A program made the position numbers and the translations under genes. A stretch of DNA of 64,000 nt from Streptomyces sp. NBC_00464. GTDB lineage: Bacteria; Actinomycetota; Actinomycetes; Streptomycetales; Streptomycetaceae. Location: NCBI RefSeq assembly GCF_036013915.1, contig NZ_CP107899.1:8026001-8090000 (forward strand), given 5' to 3'. Shown in pieces: positions 26,593 to 34,735 of this stretch. The stretch's first letter is position 1. Every line of letters begins with the position of its first letter. Under the pieces are notes generated by a model. It had not been told where the DNA came from and searched no databases. It saw nothing but the letters and a program-made list of their open reading frames with translations.

Positions 26593-26628
26593 GTGCCTGA
26601 AAGTGTGTCTGAAAGCGTGCCTGAAAGT
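26593..26628. repeat. Three perfect-period 12-bp repeats upstream of the serine hydrolase
   Basis: Units GTGCCTGAAAGT, GTGTCTGAAAGC and GTGCCTGAAAGT stand end to end, starting 17 nt upstream of the serine-hydrolase ATG. On the coding strand each reads as a CTTTCAG box. An A+T-rich stretch with TTTCGAAA follows (~26632-26640). The layout suggests a helically phased multi-site operator or a structured leader. Confidence 0.6.
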
Positions 26629-26722
26629 AATTTTCGAAATATCTTCCGAGTGTGAAACTTCCTGCCGAAGCAGAGGGTACTGTCCCCCTTCGCCGTCCCG
26701 TAGGCCCCGGAGTCACAAAGAA

Positions 26723-26739
26723 TCTGACACTGCATCAGA
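26723..26739. promoter_or_regulatory. 17-bp inverted repeat, TetR-type operator candidate (copy 1)
   Basis: TCTGACACTGCATCAGA has arms TCTGA and TCAGA and is followed by AAAA. It lies 44 nt upstream of the nitronate monooxygenase start and has the same geometry as the perfect copy at 46071. Confidence 0.6.
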
Positions 26740-26782
26740 AAAGCTCTTCCCTCGTCCGTCGGACTGCGGCATCCTGCCGCCC

Positions 26783-27892
26783 ATGGAGACGGAGCTGAGT
26801 CAAAAACTGGGGATCGAGCACGCCATCTTCGGCTTCACGCCGTTCCCGGCGGTGGCCGCGGCCATCACCCGGGCCGGAGGATTCGGCGTACTCGGCGCGG
26901 TCCGCTACACCGCCCCCGACGACCTCGCACGCGACCTCGACTGGATGCAGGAACACACGGACGGCAAGCCCTATGGCCTCGACGTCGTCATGCCCGCCAA
27001 GAAGGTGGAGGGTGTGAGCGAGGCCGATGTGGAGGCGATGATCCCGCCCGGCCACCGGCAGTTCGTCCAGGAGACCCTCGCCAAACACGGCGTCCCCGAA
27101 CTCGCCGAGGGCGAGGCCTCGGGCTGGCGCATCACGGGCTGGATGGAGCAAGTCGCCCGCAACCAGCTCGACGTGGCGTTCGGCTATCCCATCAAGCTCC
27201 TCGCCAACGCGCTGGGCTCACCCCCCGCCGATGTCATCGCCCGCGCCCACGAGCAGGACGTCCTCGTCGCCGCCCTCGCCGGAAGCGCCCGGCACGCCCG
27301 CCACCACGCGGACGCGGGCATCGACGTCGTCGTCGCCCAGGGATACGAGGCAGGGGGCCACACCGGGGAGATCGCCTCCATGGTGCTGGTCCCGGACGTC
27401 GTCGACGCCGTCGGCCCGCTGCCCGTCCTTGCCGCGGGCGGCATCGGCAGCGGCGAACAGATCGCGGCCGGGCTCGCGCTGGGCGCCCAGGGCGTCTGGC
27501 TCGGTTCCCTCTGGCTCACCACCGAGGAGGCCGACATGCACTCCCGGGCGCTGACCGCCAAACTCCTTGCCGCGGGTTCCGGCGACACCGTCCGCTCGCG
27601 TGCGCTCACCGGCAAACCCGCACGCCAGCTACGTACCGAGTGGACCGACGCCTGGGACGACCCGTCGGGACCCGGCACCCTGCCCATGCCACTCCAGGGA
27701 CTCCTGGTCGCCGAGGCCGTCTCCCGTATCCAGAAGTACGAGACGGGCGCCCTGCTCGGCACGCCCGTCGGCCAGATCGTCGGCCGGATGAACACCGAAC
27801 GCAGCGTGCAGGCCGTCTTCGACGACCTGACCAGCGGCTTCGAGCGGGCCATCGACCGGATCAACCGCATCGCCGGACGGAGCGCCTCATGA
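26783..27892 (+). CDS. Nitronate monooxygenase / 2-nitropropane dioxygenase-like FMN protein
   Basis: 369 residues, a TIM-barrel flavoprotein. The N-terminal motif GIEHAIFGFTPFPAVAAAITRAGGFGVLGA matches the NMO family. FMN phosphate binding is in GYEAGGHTG and PVLAAGGIGSGEQIAAGLALGAQGVWLGS. The ATG at 26783 lacks a good ribosome site, so the transcript may have a short leader. The stop overlaps the start of the acyl-CoA ligase (ATGA). Related flavin oxidoreductases sit inside actinobacterial steroid-degradation clusters, so a role in acyl-CoA catabolism is as plausible as nitronate detoxification. The inverted repeat upstream supports co-regulation with the 44-50 kb cluster. Confidence 0.87.
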   Translation: METELSQKLGIEHAIFGFTPFPAVAAAITRAGGFGVLGAVRYTAPDDLARDLDWMQEHTDGKPYGLDVVMPAKKVEGVSEADVEAMIPPGHRQFVQETLAKHGVPELAEGEASGWRITGWMEQVARNQLDVAFGYPIKLLANALGSPPADVIARAHEQDVLVAALAGSARHARHHADAGIDVVVAQGYEAGGHTGEIASMVLVPDVVDAVGPLPVLAAGGIGSGEQIAAGLALGAQGVWLGSLWLTTEEADMHSRALTAKLLAAGSGDTVRSRALTGKPARQLRTEWTDAWDDPSGPGTLPMPLQGLLVAEAVSRIQKYETGALLGTPVGQIVGRMNTERSVQAVFDDLTSGFERAIDRINRIAGRSAS

Positions 27893-29430
27893 ACCAGCCG
27901 CCCAACGGCTTCTGGGCCCAGGCCACCGCCGACCCCGACCGCATGGTCCTCGTCGCACCCGACGGCGAGAACTGGACGGCGGGACGGCTGCACGCCGAGG
28001 CCAACCGCATGGTCCACGGACTGCGCGCGGCGGGTCTCGAAGAGGGCGATGCCTTCGCCGTCGTGCTGCCCAACGGCGTCGAGTTCCTCACCGCCTACCT
28101 CGCCGCCTCACAGGCCGGGTTCTACCTCGTCCCCGTCAACCACCACCTCGTCGGGCCGGAGATCGCCTGGATCGTCTCCGACTCCGGCGCCAAGGTGCTC
28201 ATCGCGCACGAACGCTTCACCGAGGCCGCGACGGCCGCCGCCGACGAGGCGAAGCTGCCGGCGAGCCATCGCTACGGGGTCGGCGCGGTCGACGGCTTCC
28301 GCCCGTACGCCGAACTGCTGGAGAACCGGCCGGTCTCGCCCCCCGAGGGGCGCACGCTCGGCTGGGTCATGAACTACACCTCCGGCACCACCGGCCGTCC
28401 GCGCGGTATCCGCCGGCCGCTGCCCGGAAAGCTTCCCGAGGAGAGCTACCTCGGCGGCTTCCTCGGCATCTTCGGCATCAAACCCTTCGACGGCAACGTC
28501 CACCTGGTCTGCTCGCCGCTATACCACACCGCCGTGCTGCAGTTCGCGGGCGCAGCCCTGCATATCGGCCACCCCCTCGTCCTGATGGACAAGTGGTCGC
28601 CCGAGGAGATGCTGCGGGCGATGGACACCCACCGCTGCACCCACACGCACATGGTCCCGACCCAGTTCCACCGCCTCCTCGCCCTCCCCGACGAGGTGAA
28701 ACAGGCGTACGACGTGACGGCGATGCGGCATGCCATCCATGGCGCGGCCCCCTGTCCCGACCACGTCAAACGGGCCATGATCGACTGGTGGGGCCGGTGC
28801 GTCGAGGAGTACTACGCGGCCAGCGAGGGGGGCGGCGCCTTCGCCACCGCCGACGACTGGCTCAAGAAGCCGGGAACCGTCGGCCGCGCCTGGCCGATCA
28901 GCGAGCTCGCGGTCTTCGACGACGACGGAAACCGGCTCGCGCCGGGCGAACTCGGCACCGTCTACATGAAGATGAGCACCGGCGGCTTCAGCTACCACAA
29001 GGACGAGGGCAAGACGAGGAAGAACCGTATCGGCGACTTCTTCACCGTCGGTGACCTCGGCGTCCTGGACGAGGACGGCTATCTCTTCCTCCGCGACCGC
29101 AAGATCGACATGATCATCTCCGGCGGGGTGAACATCTATCCCGCCGAGATCGAGAGCGCTCTGCTCACCCATCCCGCGGTCGCCGACGCCGCCGTCTTCG
29201 GCATCCCGCACGCCGACTGGGGCGAGGAGGTCAGGGCCGTCGTCGAAGCCGCCGAGGGACACGAGGCGGGCGACGAACTCGCCGCCGAGATCCTCGGACA
29301 CTGCGCCGGACTGCTCGCCGGTTACAAGCGCCCCAAGACCCTCGGCTTCATCGAGACGATGCCCCGCGACCCCAACGGCAAGCTGTACAAACGACGGTTG
29401 CGCGAACCGTACTGGGAGGGGCACAGCTGA
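27889..29430 (+). CDS. Acyl-CoA ligase (FadD-like, AMP-forming)
   Basis: 513 residues of the ANL superfamily. The P-loop is NYTSGTTGRPRG (~165), the A5-like motif is YYAASEGG, the ATP/hinge region is VGDLGVLDEDGYLFLRDRKIDMIISGGVNIYP, and the C-terminal Lys is in PNGKLYKR. It activates a carboxylic acid as acyl-AMP and then as the CoA thioester. It is translationally coupled to the nitronate monooxygenase (ATGA overlap). The long LPGKLPEESYLGGFLGIF insertion after the P-loop is typical of the FadD4/FadD-type group acting on bulky or branched substrates; the exact acid is unknown. Confidence 0.9.
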   Translation: MNQPPNGFWAQATADPDRMVLVAPDGENWTAGRLHAEANRMVHGLRAAGLEEGDAFAVVLPNGVEFLTAYLAASQAGFYLVPVNHHLVGPEIAWIVSDSGAKVLIAHERFTEAATAAADEAKLPASHRYGVGAVDGFRPYAELLENRPVSPPEGRTLGWVMNYTSGTTGRPRGIRRPLPGKLPEESYLGGFLGIFGIKPFDGNVHLVCSPLYHTAVLQFAGAALHIGHPLVLMDKWSPEEMLRAMDTHRCTHTHMVPTQFHRLLALPDEVKQAYDVTAMRHAIHGAAPCPDHVKRAMIDWWGRCVEEYYAASEGGGAFATADDWLKKPGTVGRAWPISELAVFDDDGNRLAPGELGTVYMKMSTGGFSYHKDEGKTRKNRIGDFFTVGDLGVLDEDGYLFLRDRKIDMIISGGVNIYPAEIESALLTHPAVADAAVFGIPHADWGEEVRAVVEAAEGHEAGDELAAEILGHCAGLLAGYKRPKTLGFIETMPRDPNGKLYKRRLREPYWEGHS

Positions 29431-29477
29431 GGGGTGAACCGGCCATTCGGGTGGCCTCGCGGCAGCCGTGCACCAGG

Positions 29478-29510
29478 CCGGCCCCTGGACCGCAGCGGTC
29501 CAGGGGCCGG
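29478..29510. terminator. Strong hairpin after the acyl-CoA ligase
   Basis: A 14-bp perfect stem, CCGGCCCCTGGACC with its complement, around the loop GCAGC, 47 nt after the ligase stop. It also stands next to the decayed 3' end of the acylase remnant on the other strand. Confidence 0.7.
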
Positions 29511-29534
29511 GCGGAGCCCGGCAGGAGCTACCGG

Positions 29535-29998
29535 CGCGTCCCACACGCCCTCGGTCTTGTTCCAGATACCCAGAGCCTCCCTACCGCCGCCGATGGGATA
29601 CGCCGCTCGCCCCGCAGCACCGACTGGTGCTCGCCCGGCGGCGCGTCCGGCGCGATGCCCGCACCCCTCAGCTCGGCCACCGCGTCGGCGAGAGCCGCCA
29701 GGACGCGTGGCGCCGAGGTGTTGAGCAGCGTGACGAACCCGTCGGCGAGCGTGCACACCAGGTCGGCGGCCTGAGCCCAGCCGTTGCCGAAGCCCGGATT
29801 CGCGTAGTCCTTCGCCACGATGTGCGGAATGCCGTACTCGGTGTAGCGGATCACGGCGGAGAGCCCGCCGCCCGACGGATGGTGGGTACGGGGGCTGAGC
29901 GCCGAGGCGGGCGGCAGTGACGCCGACACGGTGAACAGCGCGAGACCGGGTACGGCGAGAATCCTCAGACGGTTCCGGAGGGGCAACGGTCCTCCCAA
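29535..29998 (-). pseudogene. Deletion remnant of a penicillin/aculeacin acylase-family gene
   Basis: The minus strand encodes a signal peptide (LRILAVPGLALFTVSASLPPASA) followed by the typical acylase N-terminus SAVIRYTEYGIPHIVAKDYAN and NGWAQAADLVCTLADGF. This jumps directly to C-terminal-half sequence, LADAVAELRGAGIAPDAP and EHQSVLRGERRIP. The reading frame then shifts and EALGIWNKTEGVWD continues in another frame before homology ends near 29535. Intact members are ~750-800 residues, with an autocatalytic Ser exposing the beta subunit. That region is missing here, so several hundred codons were lost and the product cannot be active. Confidence 0.72.
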
Positions 29999-30136
29999 CT
30001 CTGCGGGAGCGAAAGACGGTTACTCAGCAGTTCGAGAAGTCATGGGCAACTCAGCCGGCACTCCTGTACGTCTGCCAACATCCCGGCCGTAATCCAGACC
30101 CTTGACCACGGCGCCCCGGCCGCACAGGATCACGCC

Positions 30137-31636
30137 ATGACCGGTGTACGCAGCAGCACAGTCGACGGCGTCGTGACCCGCAGCGCACGGCGCACCCCCG
30201 AGCGCACCGCCCTGCGGTACGCCGACCGGGCCTGGACCTATCGCGGTCTCGATGAGGCGGTCAGTACCGCGGCCGCCGTCCTCATGGACGGCCACGGGCT
30301 GCAGCCGGGGGACCGGGTCGCCTCCTACGCCCACAACTCCGACGCGTACCTGATCGCGTACCTCGCCTGCGCCCGGGCCGGACTCGTCCATGTGCCGGTC
30401 AACCAGAACCTCACCGGCGAGGACCTCGCGTACATCCTGCGCCAGTCGGGCAGCTCCCTCGTCCTCACCGACCCGGACCTCGCCGGCCGCATCCCCCAGG
30501 GGTACGCCGTGCGGCCGTTGCGCGACGCCCCCGGCTCCCTGCTGGACGAACTCGACACCCCGCGCCCCTTCGCACCCGCGCACGAGCCGGCCGCCGACGA
30601 CCTCGTCCAGCTGCTGTACACCTCCGGCACCACCGCCCTGCCCAAGGGCGCGATGATGACGCACGGCGCCCTCGTCCACGAATACGTCAGTGCCGTCACC
30701 GCCCTGGATCTGCGCGCCACCGACCGGCCCGTACACGCGCTGCCGCTCTACCACTCCGCGCAGATGCACGTGTTCCTGCTGCCCTATCTTGCCGTCGGCG
30801 CGGAGAACACGGTGCTCGACGCCCCGGACGCGGCCCGGATCCTCGACCTCGTCGAGTCCGGACAGGCCGACAGCCTCTTCGCCCCGCCCACGGTCTGGAT
30901 CGGTCTCGCCAACCACCCGGACTTCGCTGTCCGCGATCTCGGCGGACTGCGCAAGGCGTACTACGGGGCGTCGATCATGCCCGTCCCGGTACTGGAACGC
31001 CTCCGCGAGCGACTCCCGGGACTGGCCTTCTACAACTGCTTCGGCCAGAGCGAGATCGGCCCTCTCGCCACCGTTCTGGGACCGGACGAGCACGAGGGCC
31101 GGATGGACTCCTGCGGGCGGCCCGTCCTCTTCGTCGAGGCCAAGGTCGTCGACGAGAACGGGAAGGACGTCCCCGACGGCACCGCGGGCGAGGTGGTCTA
31201 CCGCTCACCCCAGCTGTGCAGCGGCTACTGGGACAAGCCGGAGGAGAGCGCCGAGGCGTTCCGCGACGGCTGGTTCCACTCCGGCGACCTCGCCGTCCGC
31301 GACCCGGAGGGCTACTTCACGGTGGTGGACCGGGTGAAGGACGTCATCAACTCGGGCGGCGTCCTCGTCGCCTCCCGTCAGGTGGAGGACGCGCTCTACA
31401 CCCACTCCGCCGTCGCCGAGGTGGCGGTCGTCGGACTGCCCGACGAGCGCTGGATCGAAGCGGTCACCGCCGTCGTCGTCCTGCGCGGTGAGGCGACCGA
31501 GGCCGAACTGATCAGCCACGCCCGTGAGAAGCTCCCCCACTTCAAGGCTCCCAAGAGGGTCGTATTCGTGGAAGGCCTCCCGCGCAACGCCAGCGGAAAG
31601 ATCCTCAAGCGGGAGCTCCGCGACCGCCTCGCCTGA
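30137..31636 (+). CDS. Acyl-CoA ligase (AMP-forming, FadD-like)
   Basis: 499 residues. The P-loop is LLYTSGTTALPKGAM (~161-175), the aromatic/adenine motif is FYNCFGQSEIGPLA, the hinge is SGDLAVRDPEGYFTVVDRVKDVINSGG, and the catalytic Lys is in NASGKILKREL. It is a medium/long-chain or carboxylate-CoA ligase; substrate specificity cannot be read from the sequence. The gene is monocistronic, divergent from the acylase remnant and convergent with the phenylacetate-CoA ligase. A short AGGAT 7 nt before the ATG serves as a weak ribosome site. Confidence 0.9.
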   Translation: MTGVRSSTVDGVVTRSARRTPERTALRYADRAWTYRGLDEAVSTAAAVLMDGHGLQPGDRVASYAHNSDAYLIAYLACARAGLVHVPVNQNLTGEDLAYILRQSGSSLVLTDPDLAGRIPQGYAVRPLRDAPGSLLDELDTPRPFAPAHEPAADDLVQLLYTSGTTALPKGAMMTHGALVHEYVSAVTALDLRATDRPVHALPLYHSAQMHVFLLPYLAVGAENTVLDAPDAARILDLVESGQADSLFAPPTVWIGLANHPDFAVRDLGGLRKAYYGASIMPVPVLERLRERLPGLAFYNCFGQSEIGPLATVLGPDEHEGRMDSCGRPVLFVEAKVVDENGKDVPDGTAGEVVYRSPQLCSGYWDKPEESAEAFRDGWFHSGDLAVRDPEGYFTVVDRVKDVINSGGVLVASRQVEDALYTHSAVAEVAVVGLPDERWIEAVTAVVVLRGEATEAELISHAREKLPHFKAPKRVVFVEGLPRNASGKILKRELRDRLA

Positions 31637-31708
31637 CCTGCCACAGCAACCACGGGCGACCGGTGGCGCGTTCTGCCGCCGGCCGCCCCGGCAGGCCGCC
31701 CCAGGCCG

Positions 31709-33004
31709 TCAACTTCCCGGCTGCTCCCGCTCGTCGACGATCCGCCGGAACTTGCCGACCGACCTCTCCAGCGTCTCGGGGTCGAGGATCTCGACCCCGA
31801 CCGAGACGCCGATCCCGTCCTTGACGGCCGCCGCGACCGACGCGGCGGCCGCCGCCCGCTGTTCGGGAGTCGCCCCCGCCCGAGCCTCCGCCCGCACCGT
31901 CAGCACGTCCAGCCGACCCTCGCGGGTCAGCCGGAGCTGGAAGTGCGGCGCCACCCCGGGCGTCCGGAGCACGATCTCCTCGATCTGCGTCGGGAAGAGG
32001 TTCACCCCGCGCAGGATCACCAGGTCGTCACTGCGCCCGGTGACCTTCTCCATCCGCCGGAACACGCGGGCGGTACCAGGCAGCAGCCGGGTCAGGTCCC
32101 GGGTCCGGTACCGGATCACCGGCATGGCCTCCTTGGTGAGCGAGGTGAACACCAGCTCGCCCTCCGCCCCCTCGGGCAGCACCTCGCCGGTGAACGGGTC
32201 GACCACCTCGGGATAGAAGTGGTCCTCCCAGATGTGCAGTCCGTCCTTCGTCTCCACACACTCCTGCGCCACACCCGGGCCCATCACCTCGGACAGCCCG
32301 TATATGTCGACCGCGTCGATCGCGAACCGCTCCTCGATCTCCCGGCGCATCTCCTCGGTCCACGGCTCGGCCCCGAAGATCCCCACCTTCAGCGACGTCG
32401 TCCGCGGATCGACGCCCTGCCGCTCGAACTCGTCGAGCAGCGTCAGCATGTACGACGGCGTCACCATGATGATCTCGGGCCGGAAGTCCTGGATCAGCTG
32501 GACCTGCCGGGCCGTCATGCCGCCCGAGGCGGGAATGACCGTGCAGCCGAGCCGCTCCGCCCCGTAGTGCGCGCCGAGCCCGCCGGTGAACAGCCCGTAG
32601 CCGTACGCGACATGGACCTTCTGCCCGGGACGCCCGCCTGCCGCCCTGATCGAGCGGGCCACCACGTCCGCCCAGGTGTCCAGATCCCGCTCCGTGTAGC
32701 CCACGACGGTCGGGCGGCCGGTCGTCCCGCTGGACGCGTGGATCCGCCGCACCTCCTCCTCGGGCACCGCGAACATCCCGAACGGGTAGTTGTCGCGCAG
32801 ATCGGCCTTGGTGGTGAACGGGAACCGGGCCAGGTCGGCGAGGGAACGGCAGTCGTCCGGATGCAGCCCCGCCCGGTCGAACGCCTCCCGGTAGTGACCC
32901 ACCCGGTCGTAGGCGTGGCGCAGGGTGGCCCGCAACCGCTCCAGCTGCAGGGCTTCCAGTTCCTCGCGGCCCATCCGTTCCGCCGCGTCCAGCAGAGCCG
33001 TCAT
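31709..33004 (-). CDS. paaK: Phenylacetate-CoA ligase
   Basis: 431 residues, usual for PaaK. The diagnostic N-terminal part reads LQLERLRATLRHAYDRVGHYREAFDRAG. The short P-loop SSGTTGRPTVVGYT, the block DIYGLSEVMGPGVAQEC and the C-terminal GVNLFPTQIEEIVL all fit the family. It converts phenylacetate, ATP and CoA to phenylacetyl-CoA, the entry step of the aerobic phenylacetate pathway. The ATG at 33004 has GGGAG 7 nt upstream; a longer in-frame start would run through the operator-like palindrome. No paaABCDE or other paa genes lie within the window, so this copy is an orphan. Confidence 0.92.
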   Translation of the reverse strand: MTALLDAAERMGREELEALQLERLRATLRHAYDRVGHYREAFDRAGLHPDDCRSLADLARFPFTTKADLRDNYPFGMFAVPEEEVRRIHASSGTTGRPTVVGYTERDLDTWADVVARSIRAAGGRPGQKVHVAYGYGLFTGGLGAHYGAERLGCTVIPASGGMTARQVQLIQDFRPEIIMVTPSYMLTLLDEFERQGVDPRTTSLKVGIFGAEPWTEEMRREIEERFAIDAVDIYGLSEVMGPGVAQECVETKDGLHIWEDHFYPEVVDPFTGEVLPEGAEGELVFTSLTKEAMPVIRYRTRDLTRLLPGTARVFRRMEKVTGRSDDLVILRGVNLFPTQIEEIVLRTPGVAPHFQLRLTREGRLDVLTVRAEARAGATPEQRAAAAASVAAAVKDGIGVSVGVEILDPETLERSVGKFRRIVDEREQPGS

Positions 33005-33038
33005 GCGGATCTCCCTCTTTCCGTGCGCACCGTTCGGG

Positions 33039-33056
33039 CGACCGATCATTCGGTCG
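33039..33056. promoter_or_regulatory. TetR-type palindrome upstream of paaK
   Basis: CGACCGA-TCAT-TCGGTCG, perfect 7-bp arms with a 4-nt spacer, 35 nt upstream of the paaK ATG and 131 nt before the divergent hydrolase gene. It resembles ACCGA/TCGGT sites of actinobacterial PaaR-type TetR regulators of phenylacetate genes (from memory). No TetR gene is next to it. Confidence 0.55.
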
Positions 33057-33186
33057 ATCCTCCCGGGAGCAGTAATTCAGGATCTTCCCCCAGGTGGCAA
33101 GAGGGGCGACGCATCCGGTACGTGCCGCGGCTACGCCCGTACCGAACACAGCTGCATCACCCGGTCGGCCCTGTTTGGATGGGTCC

Positions 33187-34710
33187 ATGCCGACTTTCCG
33201 TACGTACGACGGGACCGAGCTCGCCTATCACGTCATGGGGGAGGGTGCACCGCTGATCTGTCTTCCGGGCGGCGCGATGAGAGCCGGTGCCTACCTCGGA
33301 GACCTCGGCGGACTCTCCGCCACGCGACAGCTGGTCGTGCTCGATCTGCGCGGGACCGGGGACTCCGCCGTACCGGACGACGCCTCCTCCTACCGCTGCG
33401 ACCGGCTCGTCGAGGACGTCGAGGCGCTGCGCCGGCACCTCGGCCTCGAACGCGTCGATGTGCTCGCCCACTCGGCGGCCGGGGACCTTGCCGCGCTCTA
33501 CGCCGCGCGCCACCCCGAATCCCTGCGCAGCCTGATCCTCGTCGCCCCCGGCACCCGGGCCGCCGGATTCGCCTTCGTCGAGCGTGCGGCCCGGGAGGCC
33601 GCCGCGCTGCGCCGCTCGGAGCCCTGGTACGCGCGGGCGCTTCCGGCCCTGGAGGGGATCTGGGCGGGGCAACTCACCGATGAACTGCGCGCCGCAGCAA
33701 GGCCGTTCCTCTACGGCAGGTGGGACGAAGCGGCGCAGGAGCATGCCGCGGCCTCCGCCGAACAGATCAACGCCGCTGCCGCACAGGGCTATTACGGCCC
33801 GGGAGCATTCGATCCTCCCGCGACCGTCGCGGCCCTGCGGGAGTTCCCGTCCCCGGTTCTCGTCCTGGCCGGCGAGTACGACGGCATACCCACCCCCGAC
33901 CGGGCCGCCGAACTCGCCGCGCTCTTCCCCGAGTCGGAGTTCGTCGTTCAGCGCGGCGCCGGGCACTTCCCCTGGCTGGACGACCCGGGGGCGTTCGTCC
34001 GTACCGTCACCGCGTTTCTGGACCCGGACGTGCACAGTGTCCAGGCCGGCGGGATCCGGCTCGCCTACCGGGTATGGGGGGATCCGTCCGCGCCGCCCGT
34101 CGTCCTTGCCCACGGACGCTGCGGCGACAGCACGACGTGGACCACCGTCGCCCGACGCCTCGCCGCCCGGCACCGGGTGTACGCCTTCGACTTCCGCGGC
34201 CACGGGCTCAGCGACTGGACCGGCCGCTACTCCTTCGAGCTGTTCCGTGACGACCTGCACGCCTTCCTGGAGGCCCGCAACCTTTCCGGTGCCACGGTCG
34301 TCGGGCACTCCATGGGCGGTGCCGCGGCCTATCTGCTGGCCGAGCGGCAGACCGGGCTGATCGGCCGTCTCGTCATCGAGGAGGCGCCGCCGCCCTTCCC
34401 GCTCGACCCGCCCCGCGCACCCGCCGAACACCCCGGCGGGGAGCTGGACTTCGACTGGCCCGTCGTTCCCTCCACCGACGCACAGCTCAACGAACCCGAT
34501 CCGGAGGCGCGCGAGCGCCTCGGCGAGATCACCGCGCCCACGCTCGTCATCGGCGGCGGGCCCAGGAGCCAGATCGCCCAGGAGGACCTCGCCTGGATGT
34601 CCGGGCAGATCCCCGGCGCCCGGCTCGTCACCATCGATGCGGGCCACCTCGTGCACACCGAACGGCCGGAGGAGTTCCTCGCGGCCCTCCGGTCGTTCGG
34701 CGTCGGATGA
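33187..34710 (+). CDS. Tandem alpha/beta hydrolase: two complete hydrolase domains in one chain
   Basis: 507 residues, about twice the usual length. Domain 1 (1-~280) has the nucleophile elbow AHSAAGD (S96), the acid in LAGEYDG (D232) and His in RGAGHFPW (H260). Domain 2 starts at ~284 with GGIRLAYRVWGD and has HGRCGDSTTW, the elbow VVGHSMGG (S375) and His in IDAGHLVHTERPEEF (H487). The frame is open throughout, with no internal stop or ribosome site at the junction near 34030-34055. No signal peptide is seen. The two halves differ in sequence, so this is an old fusion rather than a recent duplication. Substrates are unknown; the neighbours suggest ester or lactone hydrolysis. Confidence 0.85.
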   Translation: MPTFRTYDGTELAYHVMGEGAPLICLPGGAMRAGAYLGDLGGLSATRQLVVLDLRGTGDSAVPDDASSYRCDRLVEDVEALRRHLGLERVDVLAHSAAGDLAALYAARHPESLRSLILVAPGTRAAGFAFVERAAREAAALRRSEPWYARALPALEGIWAGQLTDELRAAARPFLYGRWDEAAQEHAAASAEQINAAAAQGYYGPGAFDPPATVAALREFPSPVLVLAGEYDGIPTPDRAAELAALFPESEFVVQRGAGHFPWLDDPGAFVRTVTAFLDPDVHSVQAGGIRLAYRVWGDPSAPPVVLAHGRCGDSTTWTTVARRLAARHRVYAFDFRGHGLSDWTGRYSFELFRDDLHAFLEARNLSGATVVGHSMGGAAAYLLAERQTGLIGRLVIEEAPPPFPLDPPRAPAEHPGGELDFDWPVVPSTDAQLNEPDPEARERLGEITAPTLVIGGGPRSQIAQEDLAWMSGQIPGARLVTIDAGHLVHTERPEEFLAALRSFGVG

Positions 34711-34735
34711 ACCCGCCACGCCTCGCCCCGCGCCG

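Noticed and set aside
24201..26600. Long plus-strand open frame opposite the lipoprotein and serine hydrolase
   Set aside because: No recognisable domain, biased composition, and both minus-strand genes beneath it have signal peptides and motifs.
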